A stretch of DNA of 45,003 nt from Thiotrichales bacterium. Lineage in GTDB: Bacteria; Pseudomonadota; Gammaproteobacteria; JAABTG01. The stretch is from NCBI GenBank assembly GCA_011389995.1, contig JAABTG010000024.1, forward strand, positions 1-45,003, written 5' to 3'. The notes beneath the pieces were generated by a model, which was given only the letters and a program-made list of their open reading frames with translations, ran no database searches and was not told where the DNA came from. This document shows, piece after piece, positions 26,284 through 34,324 of this stretch. A program made the translations under genes and the position numbers. Numbering within the stretch: the stretch's first letter is position 1; the number at the start of each line of letters is the position of its first letter.

Positions 26284-28767
26284 GTGGAACCTCTGGCAAA
26301 AAACAATCCGGACATCGTCGGTTGTGCCACCCTCATAGGCGTCAACCCGCGCCTGCTTGAGCAGATGGACCGCGCGTTTCCCCACGATCTCGTGGTGAAT
26401 TTCATGGATGATCCGGATGAACTCTTCCAGAATCTCGAGAGTGGCGAGATGCCCCTCGATGCCGTGGTGCTGGGCATGGGGGCCGAAGACGCGGTGCGGG
26501 TCGCCCAGCGGGTCAATACCTTCGACAAGCTGATCCCGGTGCTCATCCTGGCGCACCCCTCTGCCAGCGAAGAGCTAAAGCGTACCCTGTTGTTCAGCCC
26601 CTTTCTCGGCAACGAGGTGGCGGTATGGTCGACGGACGACATGGATATCCTGCCGGCCGCCCTGCGGGATGCCGTCATCCGCCGGCGCCAGCGCCTGCAG
26701 CACCGCGACACCCTGTCCAATGCCCAGATCCGGCTGGAGAAGTTTCCGTTACAGAAGCCGGAGGCGACCCATTATCTGGACCGCCTGTTGGACTATGCCC
26801 CCGTGGGCGTGGTCACGGTGGACCTGACGGGGACCGTCATCACGGTCAACCGGCGGGCCCAGGACCTCCTGACTAAGGACGAACGTCCGGTGCTCGGCCA
26901 ACCCCTGGGGGCATTCTTCGCCCCGGCCGAGCGGGAACGCCTCGCCACTCTGCAGGAGCGGTGTTCGGCCGATGACAAGTACCAGAGCCGGGATGTCTTC
27001 GAGATACGGCCCCCCCAGGGGGAACTGTCCTATATCGAGGTGACCATCGCCCCCCTGGCATACCGCACCGGACAGCGTGGTTTCATGCTGATCCTCCAGG
27101 ATGTGACCTCGCGGGTGGACGCCGAGGAGGACATGCGCCGCCACGTCACCGTGCTGCGGAAGTTTCATGCCATCATCTCTTCCGAATCCCTCGCCCTGGA
27201 GGACAAACTCGACGAGGTGTTGCGCCTCGGCTGCGAACAGTTCCGCCTGCCCGTGGGCGTGCTGTCGCGTATCGAAGGACCCTACCTGGACGTGCTGCGC
27301 TCCGTGGGAGGAGAGACCGAGTATTCCGCCGGCAAGCGCTATCCCGTGGATCAGACCTTCTGCGGCACTTCCATCGTATCGTCGGAACCCCTGGCCATCA
27401 CCCATGCGGGTGAGGAGACCGAGTGGACGGATCATCCGGCCTATCTGAAGGCCGGCCTCGAGGCCTACATCGGCACCGTGGTTCAGGTGGAAGAGAACGT
27501 CAACGGGACCCTGTGTTTCCTCGGCAGGATCCCGCGCAAGAAGCCCTTCACCTCCGCGGACAGCGAGTTGCTGAAGCTGATGTCCCGCTGGGTGGCGAGC
27601 GAGCTCCAACGGGAGCGGGCGGATGCCCACATGCGCAAGCTGTCGGGGGCCCTGGAGCAGACGGCGGATATCGTGGCCATCACCGATCGCAACCGCTATA
27701 TCGAATACGTGAATCCGGCATTCGAAAGGCTGACCGGATACACCCAGGAAGACGTCCTCGGACGCAAGACCCATTTCCTGCGCTCCGGCTTCCATAACGC
27801 CGAGTTCTACAGGGAGCTCAACGCCGTCATCAACGCCGGCGACATCTACCGCGGCACCCTCACCAATCGCAAGAAGGATGGGACCCTCTATTACGAGCAG
27901 AAGACCATCAGTCCACTGAAGAATCAGAATGGTGAGATCACCCATTACATCTCCACCGGGCGTGATATCACCGATCTGCTGGAGGCCGAGGAGAAGGCCA
28001 GGGCGCGGCAGGAGGAGCTCACCCATGTGGCGCGGCTGAGCACCCTGGGGGAGATGACCTCCGGGCTGGCCCATGAGTTGAATCAGCCCCTGTGCGCCAT
28101 TACCACCTATGCCCAGGGTTGCCTGCAGATCCTGCAACGGGACAACGCCGACCCGGAGCGGGTGCGTTACGGCCTCAATCAGGTGGTCAAACAGGCGGAA
28201 CTCGCCGGGGCCATTTTCCGTCGTCTGCGGGATTTCGCCCGCAAGGGGGAGATGCGCCGGGAGCCGGTGCGGATGGCGGTGATCGTCGATGAGGTGATGG
28301 ATTTCGTCAGTGCGGAGGCCCGTCAGAAGATGATGGACATTCGCGTGGACGTGCCCGTCGATCTGCCCCCGGTCTATGCCGATGGCATCCAGCTGGAGCA
28401 GGTGTTGCTGAATCTCGTACGCAATGCCTTCGATGCCCTGATGAATGCGCCGGAAGGGGAGCGTCGCATCTTCATCGACGCCTATGAACACCCGCCCGGC
28501 TTCGTGACCATTGGTCTCAGGGATACCGGACCCGGTTGCCCGGCGGAGATGAGCCAGCGCCTGTTCGCCCCCTTCGTGACCTCCAAGCCCGAGGGGCTCG
28601 GCATCGGTCTGAGCATCAGCCAGGGCATCATCGAAACCCATGGTGGCAGGATGTGGCTGGCCGAGAACTCCGATGACGGGGCGGCCTTCCGCTTCACCGT
28701 GCCCGTCGCCACCGCTTCCGAGACGCCGGGCGGGGCGGAGAGGGGTGACGGGGAGAGGAATGAATAA
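26284..28767 (+). CDS. Hybrid-input sensor histidine kinase (pseudo-receiver, PAS, GAF, PAS)
   Basis: 827 residues from GTG 26284. Residues about 10-135 look like a receiver domain whose phospho-acceptor strand reads VVLGMG, so the Asp is missing. A PAS domain follows (about 165-285), then GAF (about 300-440; TFCGTSIV), a second PAS (about 455-570; NPAFERLTGYTQEDVLG) and the kinase core. The phospho-accepting histidine is His597 in LAHELNQPL. ATP-binding boxes are NLVRNAFDA, DTGPG and GLGIGLS. There is no membrane segment, so the signal is sensed inside the cell. It overlaps the next gene, a FixJ/StyR-type regulator, by 8 nt. Similar cytoplasmic PAS kinases (TodS, StyS, FixL) control hydrocarbon or oxygen responses. 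Confidence 0.93.
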   Translation: MEPLAKNNPDIVGCATLIGVNPRLLEQMDRAFPHDLVVNFMDDPDELFQNLESGEMPLDAVVLGMGAEDAVRVAQRVNTFDKLIPVLILAHPSASEELKRTLLFSPFLGNEVAVWSTDDMDILPAALRDAVIRRRQRLQHRDTLSNAQIRLEKFPLQKPEATHYLDRLLDYAPVGVVTVDLTGTVITVNRRAQDLLTKDERPVLGQPLGAFFAPAERERLATLQERCSADDKYQSRDVFEIRPPQGELSYIEVTIAPLAYRTGQRGFMLILQDVTSRVDAEEDMRRHVTVLRKFHAIISSESLALEDKLDEVLRLGCEQFRLPVGVLSRIEGPYLDVLRSVGGETEYSAGKRYPVDQTFCGTSIVSSEPLAITHAGEETEWTDHPAYLKAGLEAYIGTVVQVEENVNGTLCFLGRIPRKKPFTSADSELLKLMSRWVASELQRERADAHMRKLSGALEQTADIVAITDRNRYIEYVNPAFERLTGYTQEDVLGRKTHFLRSGFHNAEFYRELNAVINAGDIYRGTLTNRKKDGTLYYEQKTISPLKNQNGEITHYISTGRDITDLLEAEEKARARQEELTHVARLSTLGEMTSGLAHELNQPLCAITTYAQGCLQILQRDNADPERVRYGLNQVVKQAELAGAIFRRLRDFARKGEMRREPVRMAVIVDEVMDFVSAEARQKMMDIRVDVPVDLPPVYADGIQLEQVLLNLVRNAFDALMNAPEGERRIFIDAYEHPPGFVTIGLRDTGPGCPAEMSQRLFAPFVTSKPEGLGIGLSISQGIIETHGGRMWLAENSDDGAAFRFTVPVATASETPGGAERGDGERNE

Positions 28768-29401
28768 GAAGTCCCGCGGCGGGCGCACCACCGTCCATGT
28801 GGTGGATGACAACTCCGCCGTGCGCGACGCCATCTGCTGGCTGGTGGAGCAGGTGGGGCTGGAGGGCAAACCCTATCCGTCGGCCCAGGATTTCCTCGAT
28901 CAGTGCGACGAAGGCTGCCGGGGATGCCTGGTGCTGGATATTCGCATGCCCGGCATGAGCGGTCTGGAACTCCAGGACAGGTTGCAGGGCATGGGTGTAC
29001 ACATGCCGGTCATCATCATCACCGGCCATGGCGACGTGCCCATCACCGTGCGTGCCATGAAGGCGGGGGCCTTCGAGTTCCTCCAGAAGCCGTTCAATGA
29101 CCAGGAATTGCTGGATTCCATCCAGGCCGGGCTGGACCGCTATACCGCCGTCTGGAACAAACAGGACGAGGAGGAGGAGTTGCGGGCCAACATGGCCAGC
29201 CTCACCCCCCGGGAGCGGGATGTCCTGGCCCATCTGGGTCTGGGCAAACCCAACAAGCTCATTGCCTACGAGATGGACCTCTCGGTGCGCACGGTGGAGG
29301 GATACCGGGCGAAGATCATGAACAAGCTGGGTGCCCGCACCATCGGTGAACTGATGCAGATCGTGCTGGACGCCGGCCTCGATTCCCGTGAGAACGCCTG
29401 A
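28760..29401 (+). CDS. FixJ/StyR-type response regulator
   Basis: 213 residues from ATG 28760, with GGGAGAGGA just upstream inside the kinase gene. The receiver domain (about 8-125) has VVDDNSAVRDAI, the phospho-acceptor Asp60 in VLDIRMPGMSG, a Thr in IITGHGD and Lys in LQKPF. A LuxR-type helix-turn-helix follows (LTPRERDVLAHLGLGKPNKLIAYEM and SVRTVEGYRAKIMNKL in two helices). It is the output partner of the kinase. The divergent-function candidate targets are the alkB-like, globin and reductase genes just downstream. Family is certain; targets are inferred from position. Confidence 0.94.
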   Translation: MNKKSRGGRTTVHVVDDNSAVRDAICWLVEQVGLEGKPYPSAQDFLDQCDEGCRGCLVLDIRMPGMSGLELQDRLQGMGVHMPVIIITGHGDVPITVRAMKAGAFEFLQKPFNDQELLDSIQAGLDRYTAVWNKQDEEEELRANMASLTPRERDVLAHLGLGKPNKLIAYEMDLSVRTVEGYRAKIMNKLGARTIGELMQIVLDAGLDSRENA

Positions 29402-29431
29402 AGGCCCGGGAACATCGGGTTTCGAGCCCTG

Positions 29432-29464
29432 CGGCCCCGGCGGGCACTGGCGTTGACGGGGCCG
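29432..29464 (+). terminator. Inverted repeat after the response regulator gene
   Basis: CGGCCCCG (29432-29439) and CGGGGCCG (29457-29464) form a perfect 8-bp stem with a 17-nt loop, 30 nt after the stop. No T-run follows. It may separate the regulatory operon from the alkB-like gene. Confidence 0.35.
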
Positions 29465-29572
29465 GGGCGCTGTCACGGGCACGCGGCCTGCCGTGAGGCG
29501 TCCCCAGACCCGTGGCGCCTCCCTCCGGCGCCCGATGGATGGCCTCAAACCTTACTGTATATTACGCCGCAC

Positions 29573-29590
29573 CCGTAGGTAGTTTTACGG
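29573..29590. promoter_or_regulatory. Short inverted repeat in the alkB-like upstream region
   Basis: CCGTA and TACGG are separated by 8 nt, about 115 nt upstream of the alkB-like ATG. The surrounding 29545-29690 is AT-rich against the GC-rich background, as a regulated promoter would be. TATATT (29558-29563) could be a -10 but lacks a -35. The 301-nt gap 29402-29702 contains no gene. I found no sigma-54 (-24/-12) motif. Confidence 0.3.
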
Positions 29591-29702
29591 CTGTTCTCTA
29601 CTCCACTGAAAACTTTTAATACTCCTCAGGATGTCAAACGTGTCACGGGACGCGGATGCACCAGAAAAACTTCAATCGTTACTTCAGTGAGGAGCACTAG
29701 CT

Positions 29703-30995
29703 ATGCGTAACTTAATCTTCGGAAACCTCGTGTACATGTACACGCCCCTGGGGGTGCTCGCGGCTGCCGCGGGCATCCTCATCGGTGGCCCCTGGGTCTG
29801 GCTGGGCGTCGCCATCTTCGGTGCCAACATCGTCATCGATACCCTGACCTCCTCCATCCACACCAAGGGTGCGGCCGTGGACGAGAACGGCAAGCCGGCC
29901 GGTGCCGCCTGGTTCCTCAACCTCATGATGTATCTCCAGCTGCCGAGCTTCATTCTCCTGCAGCTGGCCTTGGTGTGGCGCCTCTACCAGTACCTCGCGG
30001 GTGTCCCCATGGAGACGGCGGCCTTCGCGGTGCCCGGCACCGACGCCACCATCGCCTATACCGCCGGCATCACCGGTGTGGGCCTCATCGGCGCCACCCT
30101 GTCCGCCGCCATGCACCAGGGTCTGGGCATCATGTTCGGCCACGAGCTGTCCCATACCAAGGGTTTCAGCTTCGTCATCTCCCGCTGGCTCATGGGGCTG
30201 TCGGGTGCCGCGCATTTCTGCTTCGCCCACGTCTACAATCACCACCTGGAACTCGGTCGTGCCTGGCTCGGGCCCCAGAACAACAAGATGGGCGATGACG
30301 TCGATCCCGCCACTTCGCCGCGCGGTCGCAGCCTCTACAAGCACTTCGTCATCTCCCACGTGGGTCAGTCCTACTTCGGGTATCTGACGGAGAAAAAGCG
30401 CCTGACGCGCCTGGGCAAGAGCTTCCTCTCCCTGTCCAACCGCTGGATCCGGGGCTACCTCATGAGCCTGCCCACCGTGGCCCTGTTCGGCGGTGTGGGT
30501 TATGTCGCCGGCGGCGCCGGTGGCCTGCTGCTGGGTCTCGGAGTCATGCTGGTGGTGTGGGTCATTTCCAATTTCGAACTGGAGGCCCTCAACTACATGG
30601 AGCATTACGGTCTCATCCGCGTGCAGGACGAGCCCATCGAGTACCGTCACTCCTGGGACAACGACAACGCCTTCACCTCCTGGACCTTCATCGAGATCGG
30701 TCGTCAGGCCGACCACCACGACCGTGGCGAGACCCACTTCTGGGAGCTCTCCAGCGTGGGCAACGCACCTGATGGCGCCCCCAACCCGGGCTATGGCTAT
30801 TACACGGAGTTCACCATGGCCCTGATTCCGCCCCTGTGGCATGCGGTGTACAAGCGCAAGCTGGCCATCTGGGATCGTGACTTCGCCAGCCCCGAGGAGC
30901 GCAAGATCGCCGAGGAGATGAACAGGCAGGTGGGTTATGAGGTCGACCCCAGTGAGATCGAAGGTCGCAAGATGACTGTGTCCTACGCGATGTAA
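29703..30995 (+). CDS. AlkB/XylM-type membrane di-iron monooxygenase
   Basis: 430 residues with a GAGGAG-type ribosome site. AlkB-family enzymes hydroxylate the terminal carbon of alkanes or methyl groups of aromatics in the inner membrane using a histidine-rich di-iron site. Histidine motifs visible: HELSH (147-151), HVYNHH (176-181), NYMEHYG (His301) and QADHHDRGETH (His338, His339). The second box differs from the usual EHxxGHH, since the first Glu and the Gly are absent. About six membrane segments are present. The spacing of the boxes and the EHYG motif support AlkB rather than a fatty acid desaturase. A globin and a XylA-type reductase follow, giving an electron donor. The substrate is not known. 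Confidence 0.88.
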   Translation: MRNLIFGNLVYMYTPLGVLAAAAGILIGGPWVWLGVAIFGANIVIDTLTSSIHTKGAAVDENGKPAGAAWFLNLMMYLQLPSFILLQLALVWRLYQYLAGVPMETAAFAVPGTDATIAYTAGITGVGLIGATLSAAMHQGLGIMFGHELSHTKGFSFVISRWLMGLSGAAHFCFAHVYNHHLELGRAWLGPQNNKMGDDVDPATSPRGRSLYKHFVISHVGQSYFGYLTEKKRLTRLGKSFLSLSNRWIRGYLMSLPTVALFGGVGYVAGGAGGLLLGLGVMLVVWVISNFELEALNYMEHYGLIRVQDEPIEYRHSWDNDNAFTSWTFIEIGRQADHHDRGETHFWELSSVGNAPDGAPNPGYGYYTEFTMALIPPLWHAVYKRKLAIWDRDFASPEERKIAEEMNRQVGYEVDPSEIEGRKMTVSYAM

Positions 30996-31020
30996 AGCGA
31001 GGAGAAGGACCTCGCGTCAG

Positions 31021-31055
31021 GGCCCGCGGTCTTTCCTGGAAGGGCCGCGGGTCCG
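31021..31055 (+). repeat. Long RNA hairpin between the alkB-like and globin genes
   Basis: The 17-nt arms 31021-31037 and 31039-31055 pair along their whole length if three G-U pairs are allowed, leaving a very small terminal loop. It starts 26 nt after the alkB-like stop. No T-run follows, so an mRNA-stabilising, processing or partial read-through role is more likely than full termination. Confidence 0.6.
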
Positions 31056-31114
31056 CGCGATCACGGTGTTACATAATCGGACGTGTGTAAGCTTTATAAG
31101 AGGAGAAAAAACCC

Positions 31115-31510
31115 ATGAGTACGACGAGTGCAGAAGTGACCCAGGACATCGCCGAGGCGACCCTCTACGAGCGCCTGGGCGGACGCCCCGGCATCGAGGC
31201 CGTCGTGGAGGACATCTGGAACAACCATATCACCAACCCCCTCATCAACAAACGCTACGCAGCCAGCGACCCCGCCGAGGTGAAGCGGCTGGTGACGGAG
31301 ATGTGTTGTGCCGGCTTCGGTGGCCCCGAGAGCTATACGGGCAAGGACATGATCACCGCTCACACGGGCATGAACATCAACGACACCGAGTTCGTGGCGG
31401 TGTGTGACGATGTCCTCAAGGCGCTGGACAAGCACAACGTGGGCAAGCGGGAGCGCGACGAGATCCTCTGTATTCTCTATTCCCTGAAGCCCGAAGTGGT
31501 CTACCTTTAA
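31115..31510 (+). CDS. Group 1 truncated haemoglobin
   Basis: 131 residues with a strong AGGAG site. The trHb fold is clear from TLYERLGGRPGIEAVVEDIW at the start and the proximal-histidine helix KDMITAHTGMNI. Group 1 (TrHbN) proteins bind oxygen or NO and often detoxify NO; some deliver oxygen. The C-terminal part has KRERDEILCILYSLKPEVVY. Its place between a di-iron monooxygenase and its reductase is unusual: oxygen supply, NO protection of the monooxygenase during nitrate respiration, or sensing are all possible. The gene ends 59 nt before the reductase. Confidence 0.92.
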   Translation: MSTTSAEVTQDIAEATLYERLGGRPGIEAVVEDIWNNHITNPLINKRYAASDPAEVKRLVTEMCCAGFGGPESYTGKDMITAHTGMNINDTEFVAVCDDVLKALDKHNVGKRERDEILCILYSLKPEVVYL

Positions 31511-31569
31511 TCTTCGGACTGATCAGTCATGCAAACCCGGTAACCGCCCCACAGACCCCAGGATTTCTT

Positions 31570-32634
31570 ATGCTTTTTGGACTATTCGCCCCCAAGGGGC
31601 CGTTCGACGCCAAGGTCTCCCCCAGCGGCGAGACCGTCACCGTAAAAAAAGGGGAAAATCTCCTGAAGGCTGGGCTGGAGGCCGGGTTGGCATGGCCCCA
31701 TGATTGCCGCGTGGGCAGCTGCGGCACCTGCCGCACGAAATTGTTGAGCGGCAAGATCAAGGAACTCAACGATTTCAGCTATGTGCTGGACAAGGACGAG
31801 TTGGATGCGGGTATCATTCTGGCCTGCCAGACGGCCTTGCGCAGCGACGTGGAGGTGGAGGTCCAACTGGATACGGACCATGTGCAGCAACCCGTCAAGA
31901 CGGTGCCCGGCGTCATCGACACTTACAAGTCCCTCACCCACGACATCGTGGAGATCGGCGTGCAGCTGGACGAGCCGCTGCCGGCGTACATGGCGGGCCA
32001 GTACGCCGACATCGCCGTGCCGGGTTCCATCGACAAGCCCCGCAACTACTCCTTCGCCGATGCCCCCGACGGGGGTGAGGTCCGCCATGTCTCGTTCTTC
32101 TCACGTCTGGTGCCCGGTGGCGAGATGACCACCTGGCTCCACGAGCAGGATCGGCAGGGCCAGCGGGTTGAGGTGAGCGGCCCCTACGGGACCTTCTTCC
32201 TGCGGGAGTCCGACGCCCCCATCGTGTGTATCGCGGGTGGCAGCGGCCTCGCCCCCATCAAGGCGCTGTTGGAGCAACTCGCCATCGAGGGCTTCAAGCG
32301 CAAGACGGTGTTCCTGTTCGGGGCACGTACCCAGAAGGACCTCTACTGCGTGGATGAGATGAAGTCATTCGAGGAACAGGGCAAGGAGAACTTCGAATTC
32401 ATTCCGGTACTGTCCGAGGAACCTGAAGACAGCGATTGGAAGGGGCGGCGCGGGATGGTCACGGAATTCGTGACGGAGGCGGTGCCCGATGTGAAGGCCT
32501 GCCAGGCCTATCTGTGCGGTCCGCCCCCCATGGTGGACGCTGCCATAGCCACCCTGGGAGAGCAGGGCCTTGGCGAAGACGCTATCTTCTTCGACAAGTT
32601 CCTGGATGCCTCCCATCTGCCGGAGGGGCGATAG
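31570..32634 (+). CDS. XylA-type [2Fe-2S]-FAD NADH oxidoreductase
   Basis: 354 residues. A plant-type ferredoxin domain comes first (about 12-95) with ligands in CRVGSCGTCRTKLLSG and a fourth Cys in ILACQT. A ferredoxin-NADP reductase-like module follows: FAD motif RNYSFA, NAD-binding GGSGLAPIKALLEQL, YLCGPPPM and a terminal FFDKF. This layout is that of XylA, MmoC and BenC, which feed electrons from NADH to oxygenases. The adjacent AlkB/XylM-type gene is the obvious partner, as XylM pairs with XylA. It could also keep the truncated haemoglobin reduced. Confidence 0.93.
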   Translation: MLFGLFAPKGPFDAKVSPSGETVTVKKGENLLKAGLEAGLAWPHDCRVGSCGTCRTKLLSGKIKELNDFSYVLDKDELDAGIILACQTALRSDVEVEVQLDTDHVQQPVKTVPGVIDTYKSLTHDIVEIGVQLDEPLPAYMAGQYADIAVPGSIDKPRNYSFADAPDGGEVRHVSFFSRLVPGGEMTTWLHEQDRQGQRVEVSGPYGTFFLRESDAPIVCIAGGSGLAPIKALLEQLAIEGFKRKTVFLFGARTQKDLYCVDEMKSFEEQGKENFEFIPVLSEEPEDSDWKGRRGMVTEFVTEAVPDVKACQAYLCGPPPMVDAAIATLGEQGLGEDAIFFDKFLDASHLPEGR

Positions 32635-32667
32635 GGTTACGATCAGGTTCGGGTCCCGACGGCCGCC

Positions 32668-32703
32668 GATGGTTGCTTTACCGGAGTTCGCTCCGGCACC
32701 ATC
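32668..32703 (+). ncRNA. Structured leader upstream of moaA
   Basis: GATGGT (32668-32673) pairs with ACCATC (32698-32703), enclosing CCGGAG-TTCG-CTCCGG (32681-32696), a 6-bp stem with a UUCG tetraloop. It lies 53 nt before the moaA ATG. moaA leaders in gammaproteobacteria can carry the Moco riboswitch, but I cannot match this to that consensus; a terminator-like hairpin for the upstream reductase is the alternative. Confidence 0.4.
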
Positions 32704-32755
32704 AGCAGGCATGGCGGGAGGGGAGCGATAAAAACAATGCAATGCGAGGATGGTC

Positions 32756-33772
32756 ATGAGTGAAGTGCAATCAGAAGCTGTAACTCCCCGGGACGATCTC
32801 ATCGATCCCTTTGGGCGCACCATCGAGTATGTGCGCTTGTCGGTGACGGACAAGTGCAATCTGCGTTGTTTCTACTGCCTGCCGGAGGGCCACAAGGATT
32901 TCGAGGAGGCGGGCAACCGGTTGTCCTTCGACGAGATCGAGACGGTGATGGCGGCCTTCGGCGAGCTGGGGGTGCGGCGGGTGCGCATCACGGGTGGCGA
33001 GCCGCTGCTGCGCAAGGACCTGCCGACACTGGTGGGTCGGCTGGCGGCGCTGCCGGGCATCGAGGACCTGTCGGTGAGCACCAATGCCTATCTGCTGGAA
33101 CGGGATGCGGCGGCGTTGAAGGAGGCGGGGGTGGGTCGCATCAACGTGAGTCTGGACAGCCTGCGGGCGGACCGTTTCCGGGACATCACCCGGGGTGCGG
33201 AATTGTCGCGGGTGCTGGAGGGGCTGCAGGCGGCGCGGGAGGTGGGCCTGGACCCGGTCAAGATCAACATGGTGGCCATGAAGGGCATCAACGACGACGA
33301 AGTGGAGGACATGGTGGAGTTCTGCATCGAGAACGGCTTCACCCTGCGCTTCATCGAGACCATGCCCCTGGGGACATCGGGGAGCGAGGCGAGCAAGCAT
33401 TATCTGGACCTTCAGGAGGTCAAGGCGCGGTTGTCGGAGCGCTACGACCTGACGCCGAGCGTGATGCCGGGGGGTGGTCCGGCGCGCTACTACCGTATCG
33501 GCGGTTCGGAGTTGAAGATCGGCTTCATCACGCCGATTTCCCAGCATTTCTGTGAGACCTGCAACCGCGTGCGCATGTCGGTGGACGGCACGCTGTACAT
33601 GTGTCTGGGCCAGGAGCACAACTATCCTTTGCGCGACCTGCTGCGTGACGGGGTGCGGGGTGAAGAATTGAAGGGCCATCTGCTGCAGGCCATCGGCATG
33701 AAGCCGGAACGTCACGAGTTCCGGGAGAAGCCGTATCAGATCGTGCGTTTCATGTCGGCGACGGGCGGCTGA
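32756..33772 (+). CDS. moaA: MoaA, GTP 3',8-cyclase
   Basis: 338 residues from ATG 32756, which has GAGG 6 nt upstream; an ATG two codons earlier is possible. MoaA is a radical SAM enzyme that, with MoaC, turns GTP into cyclic pyranopterin monophosphate. The SAM cluster is Cys34, Cys38, Cys41 (CNLRCFYC). The second cluster is CETCNRVRMSVDG with a later Cys in LYMCLG. The C-terminus ends in the required Gly-Gly. RVRITGGEPLLRKD is also diagnostic. Alanine and proline are mostly GCG and CCG, unlike most of the window. First gene of the moa-moe operon. Confidence 0.97.
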   Translation: MSEVQSEAVTPRDDLIDPFGRTIEYVRLSVTDKCNLRCFYCLPEGHKDFEEAGNRLSFDEIETVMAAFGELGVRRVRITGGEPLLRKDLPTLVGRLAALPGIEDLSVSTNAYLLERDAAALKEAGVGRINVSLDSLRADRFRDITRGAELSRVLEGLQAAREVGLDPVKINMVAMKGINDDEVEDMVEFCIENGFTLRFIETMPLGTSGSEASKHYLDLQEVKARLSERYDLTPSVMPGGGPARYYRIGGSELKIGFITPISQHFCETCNRVRMSVDGTLYMCLGQEHNYPLRDLLRDGVRGEELKGHLLQAIGMKPERHEFREKPYQIVRFMSATGG

Positions 33773-33794
33773 GGCGGCGGAGCGAGGCGGACCC

Positions 33795-34322
33795 ATGGGT
33801 GATGGCAGGCAGCGGGACTTCATTGCGGTGGGGATCGCGGTGGCGACCATCTCGGACTCGCGCACGGAGGAGACGGACACGGCGGGCCGTGGCCTGGTGG
33901 AGCGTCTGGAGGGCGCGGGTCACCGGCTGGTGGAGAAGCAGATCATCGCGGACGACATCTATCGCATGCGGGCCCTGTTCAGCCGCTGGATAGCGGACGC
34001 GGGCGTGGAGGTGATCATCTCCACGGGGGGCACCGGACTGACGGGCAGGGACAGCACGCCGGAGGCGATACGGCCGTTGCTGGACAAGGAGGTGGAGGGC
34101 TTCGGCGAGGCCTTCCGGTGGCTGTCGTTTCAGGAAATCAAGACCTCGACGGTGCAGTCCCGGGCGCTGGCGGGTCTGGCCAACGGCACCATCATCTTCT
34201 GCCTGCCGGGTTCGCCGGGGGCGTGCCGGCTGGCGTGGGAGTCCCTGATCGTGCATCAACTGGACGTGCGCCACCGGCCATGCAACATGGTTGAGCTGAT
34301 GCCGCGTTTTCTCGAGCAGTAG
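33795..34322 (+). CDS. moaB: MoaB, molybdopterin adenylyltransferase-like protein
   Basis: 175 residues. MoaB/MogA proteins adenylylate molybdopterin before molybdenum insertion. The family motif is visible: [19 protein letters not shown], and later [21 protein letters not shown]. The opening [19 protein letters not shown] is typical. It follows moaA by 22 nt and precedes moeA by 2 nt. Codon use is GCG/CCG-rich like moaA. Confidence 0.95.
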   Translation: MGDGRQRDFIAVGIAVATISDSRTEETDTAGRGLVERLEGAGHRLVEKQIIADDIYRMRALFSRWIADAGVEVIISTGGTGLTGRDSTPEAIRPLLDKEVEGFGEAFRWLSFQEIKTSTVQSRALAGLANGTIIFCLPGSPGACRLAWESLIVHQLDVRHRPCNMVELMPRFLEQ

Positions 34323-34324
34323 TC

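Noticed and set aside
29402..29702. Sigma-54 promoter before the alkB-like gene, as in some hydrocarbon pathways
   Set aside because: No GG-N10-GC element with acceptable flanks was found in the region.
29703..30995. Fatty acid desaturase instead of monooxygenase
   Set aside because: The EHYG motif, box spacing and adjacent XylA-type reductase favour the AlkB/XylM family.
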